DNA from: JAZDOT01 sp043798355
GTDB lineage: Bacteria > Patescibacteriota > Gracilibacteria > Peribacterales > Peribacteraceae
Length of the DNA: 13,427 bases
Assembly (NCBI GenBank): GCA_043798355.1
Contig: JAZDOT010000042.1
Span: forward strand, 1 to 13,427
Reading direction: 5' to 3'
The notes below the pieces were generated by a model. It searched no databases. It was not told the origin of the DNA and was given only the letters and a program-made list of their open reading frames with translations. Positions 1 to 6,552 of this stretch are shown one piece after another. Made by a program: the position numbers and the translations under genes. The stretch's first letter is position 1, and each line of letters starts with the position of its first letter.

Positions 1-1694
1 GAAGAGACCTCCGAAGACGCCGACGAAGACATCACCGGGCAATCGCTCGGGCAGTTGCATTCGTTCTCAAACTCACCACATGTCTTTACCTCACCCCCGC
101 AAGCCGAGCAGAGGAAGAAATCCGGAATGGTGTCGCAGGATGTTTCGCCCCCAACAGGCATGGAGAGAGGAATTTCCACCAACGTCTCGCAGCATTCATC
201 GCCCGCATTGCCGGTTTCTCCCATTTCTCCTTCCGTCAGACAGGGGACAACCGGGGCCTCGGAAGAAGCAGAGGAAGCCTCCGAGCTCTCGGAAGAGGAA
301 CTGGAGGAAATGCCCTCCGAACTGGAGCTCTTTTCGCTAGAAGAAGCCTCAGAAGACGCCGACGAGGACTCCACCGGACAGTCATTCTCGCAGTTGCACT
401 GGTTCTCATACTCATCGCACGTTTCGTTCCCGCAGGCCGAACAGAGGAAGAAACCGGGTATGGTCTCGCAGGATGCTTCGCCCTCAGCGGGGAGAGAGAG
501 GGGAATTTGCACCAACGCACCACAGCAGAGGTCATTTGGATTGCCGGTTTCCCCCATTTCGCCTTCCGTCAGACAGGGGAGGGTAGAGGAAGCAGAGGAA
601 ACCGAAGAGGCTGGAGACTGTGAAGATGGCGCGGAGGAGACAGAGGCAACCGAAGATATAGAGAAGGCCGCGGAAGAAGAAAGTGATGCTTGCGACGATG
701 CTGTGGAGGAAGCGGTGCCTCCGGAACTGGCAGAACTCTCCGGTTCTTCTTCCTCTTCCTCCTCTTCTTCTCCCTCCTCAGAGGAGGATTGTGGAGAGGA
801 GGCAGATGAGACAGGAGATGAAGAGGAAACTGCGGAAGAAGAAAGTGATGCTTGCGACGATGCTACGGAGGAAGCGGTACCTCCGGAACTGGCAGAACTC
901 TGAGAAGAAGAGAGGGCGGAAGCAGAAGAGGCTGAAGAAGCAGGAGGAACAGATGAAACTGCAGAGGAGGATTGTGAGGATTGTACTGAGGAAAGAGCGC
1001 TCGCGGAGCTGGCGGAGCTTTGAAGGGAAGCTGAGGATGCTGAAGAACCCGGGGAGACGGAAGATAGAGAGGAAGCAGAGGAGACCGAAGAAGCGGAGAT
1101 GGCGGTTGAACTGACGCCGGAAGAACTCGTGAGACTGCTCGCGCTCGAGGACTGCTGATTAGCATCCATTAAATCATTGATGCCGTTGCCGTTCTTATCC
1201 TCCGTGCTGAGGTAGAGCGGCAGTCCGTCCTCGAACTGCAGGTAAATGACGACCAGGGGATCATTCGGAAACCGTAAATTTGGATTGTGCAGCCATGCAT
1301 AGGTCCCCGTGCGTTCAGGACCGAAGAGGTAGAAATGATCCAGACGGAAAATCTGGCTCCTCGGGATCTTCCCCTGATCGGCCAACACCTTGCGTTCGCT
1401 CTCTCCGGCCCCCGCGCGCTCATAGACGTAGATCCATCCCCTGCGCCCGGCCGTCGTGCCCCCGATCACCTTCTCGGGGTTATTCAGCTCCTCCTTCGTG
1501 AAGGTCAAGATGATGTGCCCGTCCAGTCGTGTGTCGTTCGCGCTGAGAATGAGGGGTGCTGTGAGCAGGTGAATAGGTAAATCCGCTACGGCGGCCTCCG
1601 CGCTCTGGAAGAGAAAACTGTATCCGGCTGATACTGAGAACGTAATGAATAGCGCTAAGACAAGCCTTTTACAGACACGATGGTGCACGGACAT
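1..1694 (-). CDS. Large exported Ser-rich stalk protein with two ten-Cys domains (C-terminus beyond window)
   Basis: Read on the minus strand from ATG at 1694, this frame has no stop to the window edge (564 codons plus 2 bases). Residues 1-37 look like a signal peptide: basic start, hydrophobic stretch about 11-26, and AEAAVA before D38. Residues 38-165 look like a folded domain of unknown family, ending at about 166-173 in DKNGNGIND, an Asp/Asn/Gly loop like those of thrombospondin type 3 or dockerin repeats. From about 180 to 370 it is almost only Ser, Ala, Val and Gln, with an acidic Glu block near 304-318. Two homologous domains of about 70 residues follow (near 371 and 482), each opening PCLTEGEMGETGN, each with ten Cys, and ending in a CNC..DCPV pattern; Ser/Glu linkers separate them. 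The ATG overlaps the stop of the upstream gene (TGATG), suggesting translational coupling. I infer a surface or pilus-like adhesin or stalk. The molecular function is unknown. Confidence 0.87.
   Translation of the reverse strand, partial: MSVHHRVCKRLVLALFITFSVSAGYSFLFQSAEAAVADLPIHLLTAPLILSANDTRLDGHIILTFTKEELNNPEKVIGGTTAGRRGWIYVYERAGAGESERKVLADQGKIPRSQIFRLDHFYLFGPERTGTYAWLHNPNLRFPNDPLVVIYLQFEDGLPLYLSTEDKNGNGINDLMDANQQSSSASSLTSSSGVSSTAISASSVSSASSLSSVSPGSSASSASLQSSASSASALSSVQSSQSSSAVSSVPPASSASSASALSSSQSSASSGGTASSVASSQASLSSSAVSSSSPVSSASSPQSSSEEGEEEEEEEEEPESSASSGGTASSTASSQASLSSSAAFSISSVASVSSAPSSQSPASSVSSASSTLPCLTEGEMGETGNPNDLCCGALVQIPLSLPAEGEASCETIPGFFLCSACGNETCDEYENQCNCENDCPVESSSASSEASSSEKSSSSEGISSSSSSESSEASSASSEAPVVPCLTEGEMGETGNAGDECCETLVEIPLSMPVGGETSCDTIPDFFLCSACGGEVKTCGEFENECNCPSDCPVMSSSASSEVS
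36..583 (-). repeat. Tandem duplication encoding two ten-cysteine domains
   Basis: The two Cys-rich domains of the stalk protein are encoded by diverged direct repeats with a 333-base (111-codon) offset; for example the block ending cagggga at 247 recurs ending at 580. All ten cysteines are kept, as are the opening PCLTEGEMGETGN, an IPLS motif, a TIP.FFLCSACG motif and the final CNC..DCP. The Ser/Glu linkers between the copies are less conserved. The last part resembles the common CGN..C...EN.CNC..DC motif of exported Patescibacteria proteins, from memory and not searched. Confidence 0.8.
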
Positions 1695-2632
1695 CACGGA
1701 GAGGGGAAAGCGTCCTGCCGCCGCGTGCGGACGAGATGCGCTCCAAGAATGCCAAAGAATGTCACCAATGCCAAGAGAATCGGAGAGGCGCCGCTCTCCG
1801 TGAGCGGCGATGCCGTACCCGAAGCGGGTGTGGCCGACTGCTGAACGGGAGGGATGACCTGAGCCAGCACCTGTCTCCCCCCGCCCTGCACTGCCGTTGA
1901 TGGTTCGAATCCAATAGGCTGTGCTGTCCCTGCAATGGGAGCACGTACGGGAAGATCGGCGAACGGCGTTCCCGCATCCGTCGTTCGCAAAATCTCCGAC
2001 GAAACACTCGAAGCGGACGAGAGTGCGGGAACGACTAGGGCATGTGACCCCGGGGGGAGGGCCGCAGCCTGCGGAGCGGGCGATGTGACTGGACTTGCCT
2101 GAGGGGTAACCACATTCTGCACGATCGTGACCTGTCCCCGTGATGACGAAGAGGTAATCGTTCCGATTGGATTGATGGTACGCAACGCCGGTGAAACCGA
2201 CTGGCCGAAATGGCTTCTGTAAGCGGGGTACAGAGGATGGATGACCGTCCGGGAACCGCCGCTCCCGGTCTGCGCCGATGTGGAAGAAGTGTTCATACCC
2301 GCAAGTGACGGAATGGGGGGGATATCCGCCATCACATCGGAGAGGGACGGGATGGGGGGAGCACCCGATGCGGGATGAAAGAGAGAGGGAAGTGGCGGGG
2401 TACCGGATGCGATATCAAAAAGAGAGGGAATGGGTGGAGTACTCTGAGAGGATGCCTGTGAGGAAGGAGCCGAAGAGGCCGCTCCTACCCCCCCAAAGGC
2501 CTCCATAAACTCCCCGGGGGAGATGTAAGCCCTCGATGCCAGGCGCACGCTGAGGATGCCCGTGAGCATGGCCGCGCAGGCGATGCCGACTACGGCCCAA
2601 ACCCGTTTCTGGATGTGTGGTTGGTCCTCCAT
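1694..2632 (-). CDS. Pro/Ser-rich membrane-anchored surface protein, 312 aa
   Basis: I do not recognise a family. Residues about 11-32 form an N-terminal hydrophobic signal or anchor. Residues about 66-115 contain four degenerate repeats of about 13 residues built on PPIPSL (TPPIPSLFDIASG, then TPPLPSL, APPIPSL, IPPIPSL). The rest is low-complexity Ser/Pro/Ala/Val. The C-terminus carries TESGAS, a hydrophobic span (about 282-302) and then RTRR. That order (short polar motif, hydrophobic span, basic tail) is the layout of a cell-wall sorting signal, but canonical LPXTG is missing and no sortase gene is in the window, so anchoring by sortase is only a possibility. The gene is first in an operon with the Ser-rich stalk protein, whose ATG overlaps its TGA by one base. 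I infer that the two act together at the envelope. A promoter with both hexamers lies upstream. Confidence 0.85.
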   Translation of the reverse strand: MEDQPHIQKRVWAVVGIACAAMLTGILSVRLASRAYISPGEFMEAFGGVGAASSAPSSQASSQSTPPIPSLFDIASGTPPLPSLFHPASGAPPIPSLSDVMADIPPIPSLAGMNTSSTSAQTGSGGSRTVIHPLYPAYRSHFGQSVSPALRTINPIGTITSSSSRGQVTIVQNVVTPQASPVTSPAPQAAALPPGSHALVVPALSSASSVSSEILRTTDAGTPFADLPVRAPIAGTAQPIGFEPSTAVQGGGRQVLAQVIPPVQQSATPASGTASPLTESGASPILLALVTFFGILGAHLVRTRRQDAFPSP

Positions 2633-2648
2633 GAAGTTTGTATGGGAT

Positions 2649-2684
2649 TCCTAATATTGTAACACTTTGATGATATTTTCGCAA
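2649..2684 (-). promoter_or_regulatory. Promoter of the surface-protein operon
   Basis: On the minus strand, TTGCGA (2684-2679) and TACAAT (2661-2656) are separated by 17 bases. TG two bases before the -10 (TGTTACAAT) makes it an extended -10. Predicted start near 2649 leaves a leader of about 17 bases before ATG at 2632, with no clear Shine-Dalgarno. Confidence 0.6.
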
Positions 2685-2741
2685 TGACTAGATCAGCGAA
2701 GTGGTCAGATAAGAACTATCCAAAAAAACTGAGAATCGGAC

Positions 2742-2754
2742 TATAGTACTTACA
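2742..2754 (+). promoter_or_regulatory. Possible -10 region of the Cys-rich protein gene
   Basis: TATAGT at 2742-2747 matches TATAAT in 5 of 6 positions and would start transcription near 2754, about 16 bases before ATG 2770. No convincing -35 hexamer is visible at 16-18 bases spacing. The leader has no Shine-Dalgarno. The 137-base gap is shared with the divergent operon. Confidence 0.4.
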
Positions 2755-2769
2755 AATTTTTATTGGCAT

Positions 2770-3834
2770 ATGCCCATACCAGGTCGATGGAAAATTATTG
2801 CTGGCATACTGACGACTGCTCTCGCGGTCATTCTTTATCAATCGTGGCTTTCTCTTTCGTTGAATGTACCTTTGGCTGCGGACTTAGGTCCGAAGGATTG
2901 TGACATCGATACAGCAAAAGATCTGTGCCATTATTGGGAACAATGCACGGGATTTGGCGTTAATGGATGTATGACAGGAAACTGCCAGGATTGGGGCAAT
3001 GGTTATTGTGAATGTGGCGGGGTGGGTCCCAATCATTGCGCATGCGATAAACCTCCTGTCCCTGCTCCGGGGAAGGTTGGAACATGTAATGATTGCACTG
3101 ACCTGTCGCCTCAGCCATGTACTACTCCGGAAGCCTCTAAACTGTATTGGGGGAAATGCTATTACGATCCGCCCCAGTACTTGTTGGATGCAAATATGTT
3201 GAATTGCAATGATATCTCTTCCTCCTCCTCTTCTACAGCTTGCGGTAACGGCATTCTTGAAGCTGGCGAGGAGTGCGACGACGGCGGGAAGTGTTCTGAA
3301 AAAGGTGAAAAGGCGTGTACGGACGATAGTGGTTGTGGTGGCGGTATGGATCTCTGCGCTCCGATGAGCGGTGACGGCTGTTCGAGCGGCTGCACGAAGG
3401 AAACGTGCGGCGATGGCGCTGTCCAGTGTCCGAACTTCTCCGGCGAGTGCGAGGAGTGCGACGATGGTATGCATTGTTCAAATGAGCCGACAGTATCATG
3501 TTCTAGTGACAGTATTTGTGTGGTTGGGTCCTGTATTCCGATGAGCGGTGATGGCTGTTCGAGCGGCTGCACAAAAGAAAAGAAAGAGAAAATTGTGACG
3601 GGACAATGCAAGGCAAACAAAAACGGCACCGGAAAAGATGCATGTAAAACGATAGCCCCAAGTGCCCTCTCCAGCAGCAAACTCTGCCGTACCTTTTGGC
3701 AATATTGGTGTGCGAGCATGGGGGGGACATTTGAGCAGCAGCCTTGTGCAACGAAAATCAAAGGTGCTGTTTTATTTCCAAAAAAGTGCGCAGCGGAAGC
3801 CATATGTCCATGGAAGTGCACATACACGTACTAG
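2770..3834 (+). CDS. Exported Cys-rich protein with two myxococcus-type disulfide repeats, 354 aa
   Basis: Residues about 7-30 form an N-terminal hydrophobic signal or anchor. About 40 of 354 residues are Cys. An N-terminal Cys-rich part (about 43-148) has no family I recognise. A short SSSSSS linker is followed by two copies of the myxococcus cysteine-rich repeat pattern (TIGR02232/DUF4215-like). The first begins CGNGILEAGEECDDG at residue 158 and ends GDGCSSGC at 201-208. The second begins CGDGAVQC at 213, with ECDDG, and ends GDGCSSGC at 260-267. A separate C-terminal Cys-rich module (about 277-354) ends in CTYTY. So many paired Cys imply oxidative folding outside the cytoplasm. It is divergent from the other surface genes, suggesting a common surface locus. 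Function is unknown; adhesion or matrix contact is a guess. Confidence 0.9.
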   Translation: MPIPGRWKIIAGILTTALAVILYQSWLSLSLNVPLAADLGPKDCDIDTAKDLCHYWEQCTGFGVNGCMTGNCQDWGNGYCECGGVGPNHCACDKPPVPAPGKVGTCNDCTDLSPQPCTTPEASKLYWGKCYYDPPQYLLDANMLNCNDISSSSSSTACGNGILEAGEECDDGGKCSEKGEKACTDDSGCGGGMDLCAPMSGDGCSSGCTKETCGDGAVQCPNFSGECEECDDGMHCSNEPTVSCSSDSICVVGSCIPMSGDGCSSGCTKEKKEKIVTGQCKANKNGTGKDACKTIAPSALSSSKLCRTFWQYWCASMGGTFEQQPCATKIKGAVLFPKKCAAEAICPWKCTYTY

Positions 3835-3907
3835 TGTTGTATCTCCAAGATTTCTGGACAGTTCATGGACGTAAGGCAAGAGGGCAAGGTCTGATGATAC
3901 CTATACG

Positions 3908-5131
3908 CTAAGCAGCTCTTCTATTCACCACCCACTGCTGCCCGATGGCGAAGAGCGTCGAGACCCCCCAGTACAGCGAAACGGCGGCGGGGAACTTGAT
4001 GGCGAAGAAACCGATCATGAGCGGTAACCCGTAGAGCATCATAGTCTGCTGCATCTGTGCCTGACTCTTCGCGGGTGTCTTCGCTCCCGTTCCCCCTTCC
4101 CTCCGTTCTTTCTCCTGCTGCTTTTTCTTCGCAACGGCGAATGTCCACTTCATCTGCAGGAACTGCAGGAGAACGAGGATCGGCGGGAAGACGTACACGC
4201 TCGGTTGCAGGAGATCGAACCCTAAAAAGGACGTCCCGAATGTCCACGGGAGGTTCTGATACGATCCATAGAGGAGGTGACGGGAAAGCTCGAGGGAGGA
4301 GCCGTCGCGAATCACGTAGAAGAGCCCGATGAGGATGGGGAACTGGATCAGCATGGGCAGGCATGACCCGAACGGATTCACCTTGTGCTCCTTCCATATC
4401 TTCATCGTCTCCTCCTGATAGCGCTTCGGATCGTCCTTGTGCTGCTGCTTCAGGGCATCGAGTTTCGGCTGGATGGCCTGCAGGCGCTTCTGGCTCTCCA
4501 GTCCCCGCTGCGTGGGGAAGAAGAGGACCACCTTCACGACGATGGTGAGGATGATAATGGCTATTCCCAGATTGTGTCCGGGCGTGAGCGATGCGATGAA
4601 AATGAGAAGATTCAAAAGCGGCTTCGTAATGAACGCGCGGAACACCTTCGTCATGGTCCCAGCGGGATAGTATGAGAAGTCCACCGATACCGAAGGGAAG
4701 AACTGTGTCCCGGGAAGCGTGAGGCGATAGGAGGATTCGTCTCCGAAGAGCGAATACTTCCACGGAGCGAGGTCGACCGTCACTGTCGCTCCGGTTCCCA
4801 CTGCTTCGACGGGAACACAGGGCTGTGCCGTCTCCGTCGTCATGAGAGGAAGAGCCTGCCCGTTCTCCATGCGAAATACTTCAACGGGGGGCATGGGGCA
4901 GCGATTCGGGAGCTGCAGGCTGTGCCCGGTTTTATTCTTCAAGGTGAACATGGGTTGGTGGCCGCTCTTCACGTTCGTCCCGACAACGGAGAGGAGCACG
5001 CCGGACTCATTCAAGGGGGGGGCGAAGCGATCAGGGAAGAAGCGCTGGAGCGCAAAATTCACCAGCATGTACAAGAGCAGGAAGAGCGCAACGAACTGGA
5101 TGAGCTCCAGGAATTTATTCTTCTGCGGCAT
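3908..5131 (-). CDS. yidC: Membrane protein insertase YidC
   Basis: YidC/Oxa1-family insertase, which inserts and folds proteins in the cytoplasmic membrane, alone or with Sec. The N-terminal membrane segment (about 7-27) is followed by an external beta-type domain of about 130 residues, much smaller than in E. coli. The 60KD_IMP core follows: a hydrophobic helix with the groove region IIILTIVVKVVLFFPT, then a basic cytoplasmic coiled hairpin (QRGLESQKRLQAIQPKLDAL), then KVNPFGSCLPMLIQFPI and later membrane helices ending VSLYWGVSTLFAIGQQWVV. The usual groove Arg seems to be Lys here. I chose ATG 5131 (MPQKNKF), overlapping rnpA by 17 bases; an ATG at 5161 would add ten residues and lengthen the overlap. 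The C-terminal tail is short (NRRAA). The rnpA-yidC order is typical of bacteria. Confidence 0.95.
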   Translation of the reverse strand: MPQKNKFLELIQFVALFLLLYMLVNFALQRFFPDRFAPPLNESGVLLSVVGTNVKSGHQPMFTLKNKTGHSLQLPNRCPMPPVEVFRMENGQALPLMTTETAQPCVPVEAVGTGATVTVDLAPWKYSLFGDESSYRLTLPGTQFFPSVSVDFSYYPAGTMTKVFRAFITKPLLNLLIFIASLTPGHNLGIAIIILTIVVKVVLFFPTQRGLESQKRLQAIQPKLDALKQQHKDDPKRYQEETMKIWKEHKVNPFGSCLPMLIQFPILIGLFYVIRDGSSLELSRHLLYGSYQNLPWTFGTSFLGFDLLQPSVYVFPPILVLLQFLQMKWTFAVAKKKQQEKERREGGTGAKTPAKSQAQMQQTMMLYGLPLMIGFFAIKFPAAVSLYWGVSTLFAIGQQWVVNRRAA

Positions 5132-5489
5132 GCGGAAGGGTCGTGAGGAAAGCTCGGACATCGGAAGCGATCTCCGGAAACGCGCACTTCAGGCTAGCGG
5201 ACATGGGGAAGATCAACAACTGAATGCTCGCTTTCCCCGGCAGATCCTTAGTTGCGATGCGCAGCGCCTCGCGGCAGCGGCGGCGCATGCGATTCCTTTT
5301 CACGGCGGATTTATCGAGTTTGGCGGAAGCCACCACGCCGACGTACAGGGCAGGAATCGCAGGGTCGGCGGCAGGATGGCGCGGCGCACCGGAAAGCCAG
5401 CGCACCGTCATAACCTTTCCACGAAAGAGCCGCCCCTGCGCTCCGACGCGTGAACAGATCTTCCGGCCGCGAAGACGCAAAAATTCCAT
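5115..5489 (-). CDS. rnpA: Ribonuclease P protein component
   Basis: Protein subunit of RNase P, which matures the 5' ends of tRNAs by binding P RNA and the pre-tRNA leader. It is 124 aa, near the usual 110-125. The family signature is clear: SAKLDKSAVKRNRMRRRCREAL at about residues 55-76, with the RNR motif (65-67) and flanking basic residues; the N-terminus is basic (FLRLRGRK). It overlaps yidC on the downstream side. The catalytic RNA partner, rnpB, is also in this window, about 7 kb away. ATG 5489 is chosen because a TTGACA promoter lies at the right distance for a transcript starting on this codon. rpmH, the usual upstream neighbour, is not in the 77 bases between rnpA and the divergent M23 gene. 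Confidence 0.93.
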   Translation of the reverse strand: MEFLRLRGRKICSRVGAQGRLFRGKVMTVRWLSGAPRHPAADPAIPALYVGVVASAKLDKSAVKRNRMRRRCREALRIATKDLPGKASIQLLIFPMSASLKCAFPEIASDVRAFLTTLPHAAEE

Positions 5490-5524
5490 GTTTCGATCGT
5501 GGCTTCGGACAGAGCCAATGTCAA
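5490..5524 (-). promoter_or_regulatory. rnpA promoter, probably giving a leaderless transcript
   Basis: On the minus strand a perfect TTGACA (5524-5519) is followed after 17 bases by CACGAT (5501-5496), a weak -10. Six bases later comes the ATG, so the predicted start (+7) falls on the A of the codon. Confidence 0.5.
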
Positions 5525-5554
5525 TGCCACCACCTGTTATTTGAACGTAAAACC

Positions 5555-5570
5555 TGCTAGAATGCTTTGA
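5555..5570 (+). promoter_or_regulatory. Extended -10 promoter of the M23 peptidase gene
   Basis: TGCTAGAAT (5555-5563) is an extended -10 element. Six bases separate it from ATG 5570, so the predicted start is the ATG itself. No good -35 is visible, which is common for extended -10 promoters. Confidence 0.6.
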
Positions 5571-6433
5571 TGCTCACGCTCGAAATATCCATCCGGCATC
5601 CGTGGAAAATTCTTCTGACGATCGGATTCGTGGTCGGTTTTTTCGCCGCTCTCCAGTACGTTGTGAACACTCATCGCCTCCCTGCCGACATCGGAGGTTC
5701 GGACCGACCGGCGGCAAGCGTGGTCCGTGATGCGGAAGAACGCATGCGGAGAGAACGCATCATCCAATCCGTTCTGAGCAAACGCGAAGAGATCCTGCGC
5801 TATGAGCTGCGGCTCCTCACGCTTCGATCAGAGGAGCAGAGTGCAGGGTGGTCTGCGGAGGAAGAAGCGCAGTGGAAACAGAGCCGTGATCAGCTCCTCC
5901 TGCTCATGAAAGATCAGAAAGCTTCCGAAGAGCGGATCCGCGAATACCTGCGACAAATATGGGAGGCGGAAGGACGCGCGATCATCGCGGCGCCCGGGAG
6001 TGCGGAAGAGCTCCCCGCACTCATCTGGCCCGTTCCACCGGCTGAAGGCATTTCCGCGTTCTTCATGGACAGTGCCTATGAGGAGAGATTCGGCATCCCG
6101 CACCGCGCCATCGATATCCCCGTCGATCAAAACTCCGCCGTCCGCGCGGCTGCGGACGGCATCGTTGAGAGTGTCTCCGATAATGGTCTCGGGTTCAATT
6201 CCCTCGTGATTCGTCACCGCGGCGGGTCGACGCTCTACGGCCACCTCCAATCCTTCCTCGTCGAAGAGGGGCAGTTCGTCCGGCGCTCTGATGTCATCGG
6301 ACTCTCCGGCGGGCAGCCAGGAACTCCCGGAGCGGGGGCCATTTCCACGGGACCGCACCTCCACTTCGAAGTCATCATCGACGGAACCCACATCGATCCC
6401 CTCACCGTACTTCCACAAATAAATATAAACTGA
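5570..6433 (+). CDS. Membrane-anchored M23 (LytM-type) metallopeptidase, 287 aa
   Basis: Predicted peptidoglycan endopeptidase, anchored outside the membrane. Residues about 13-30 form one membrane segment. A charged, Glu/Arg-rich coiled-coil-like region covers about 50-145, similar in layout to EnvC/NlpD-type proteins. The M23 domain covers about 155-285. All zinc and catalytic positions are visible: H178 and D182 in HRAID, H225 in YGHL, and H263 and H265 in HLHF. It should therefore be active rather than a degenerate regulator. A TTG at 5567 just upstream is in frame, but ATG 5570 fits the promoter better. It is divergent from rnpA and convergent with dgt. The substrate bond cannot be told from sequence. 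A role in wall turnover or cell separation is inferred. Confidence 0.93.
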   Translation: MLTLEISIRHPWKILLTIGFVVGFFAALQYVVNTHRLPADIGGSDRPAASVVRDAEERMRRERIIQSVLSKREEILRYELRLLTLRSEEQSAGWSAEEEAQWKQSRDQLLLLMKDQKASEERIREYLRQIWEAEGRAIIAAPGSAEELPALIWPVPPAEGISAFFMDSAYEERFGIPHRAIDIPVDQNSAVRAAADGIVESVSDNGLGFNSLVIRHRGGSTLYGHLQSFLVEEGQFVRRSDVIGLSGGQPGTPGAGAISTGPHLHFEVIIDGTHIDPLTVLPQININ

Positions 6434-6489
6434 GTAGAAGCTGTGGGCATGGGTACTGAGGAGAAAAACACTCGCGTCTTTCCGCTTGT

Positions 6490-6518
6490 CCTCTCCCCCC
6501 GACAGAAGGGGGGAGAGG
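6490..6518. repeat. REP-like perfect inverted repeat between convergent genes
   Basis: CCTCTCCCCCC (6490-6500), a 7-base loop, and GGGGGGAGAGG (6508-6518) form an 11-bp hairpin, followed by ATGGGTGAGGGG. No T-run follows on either strand close by, so it is not a standard terminator, although it sits between the 3' ends of the M23 and dgt genes and may stabilise or separate transcripts. Hairpins of this type with a GGGTGAGGGG tail are familiar as dispersed repeats in other bacterial genomes (recalled, not searched). Confidence 0.65.
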
Positions 6519-6552
6519 ATGGGTGAGGGGGGACGTGCTACCCCAAACACAT

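Noticed and set aside
55..903. 282-aa plus-strand frame rich in Glu and Ser
   Set aside because: It is the complement of the Ser-rich minus-strand gene. It has no signal, no domain and no Shine-Dalgarno, and its repeats are explained by the Cys-domain duplication on the other strand.
1905..1920. GGTTCGAATCC near 1906, like a tRNA T arm
   Set aside because: It lies within the Pro-rich protein gene coding for GFEPS, with no other tRNA parts around it.
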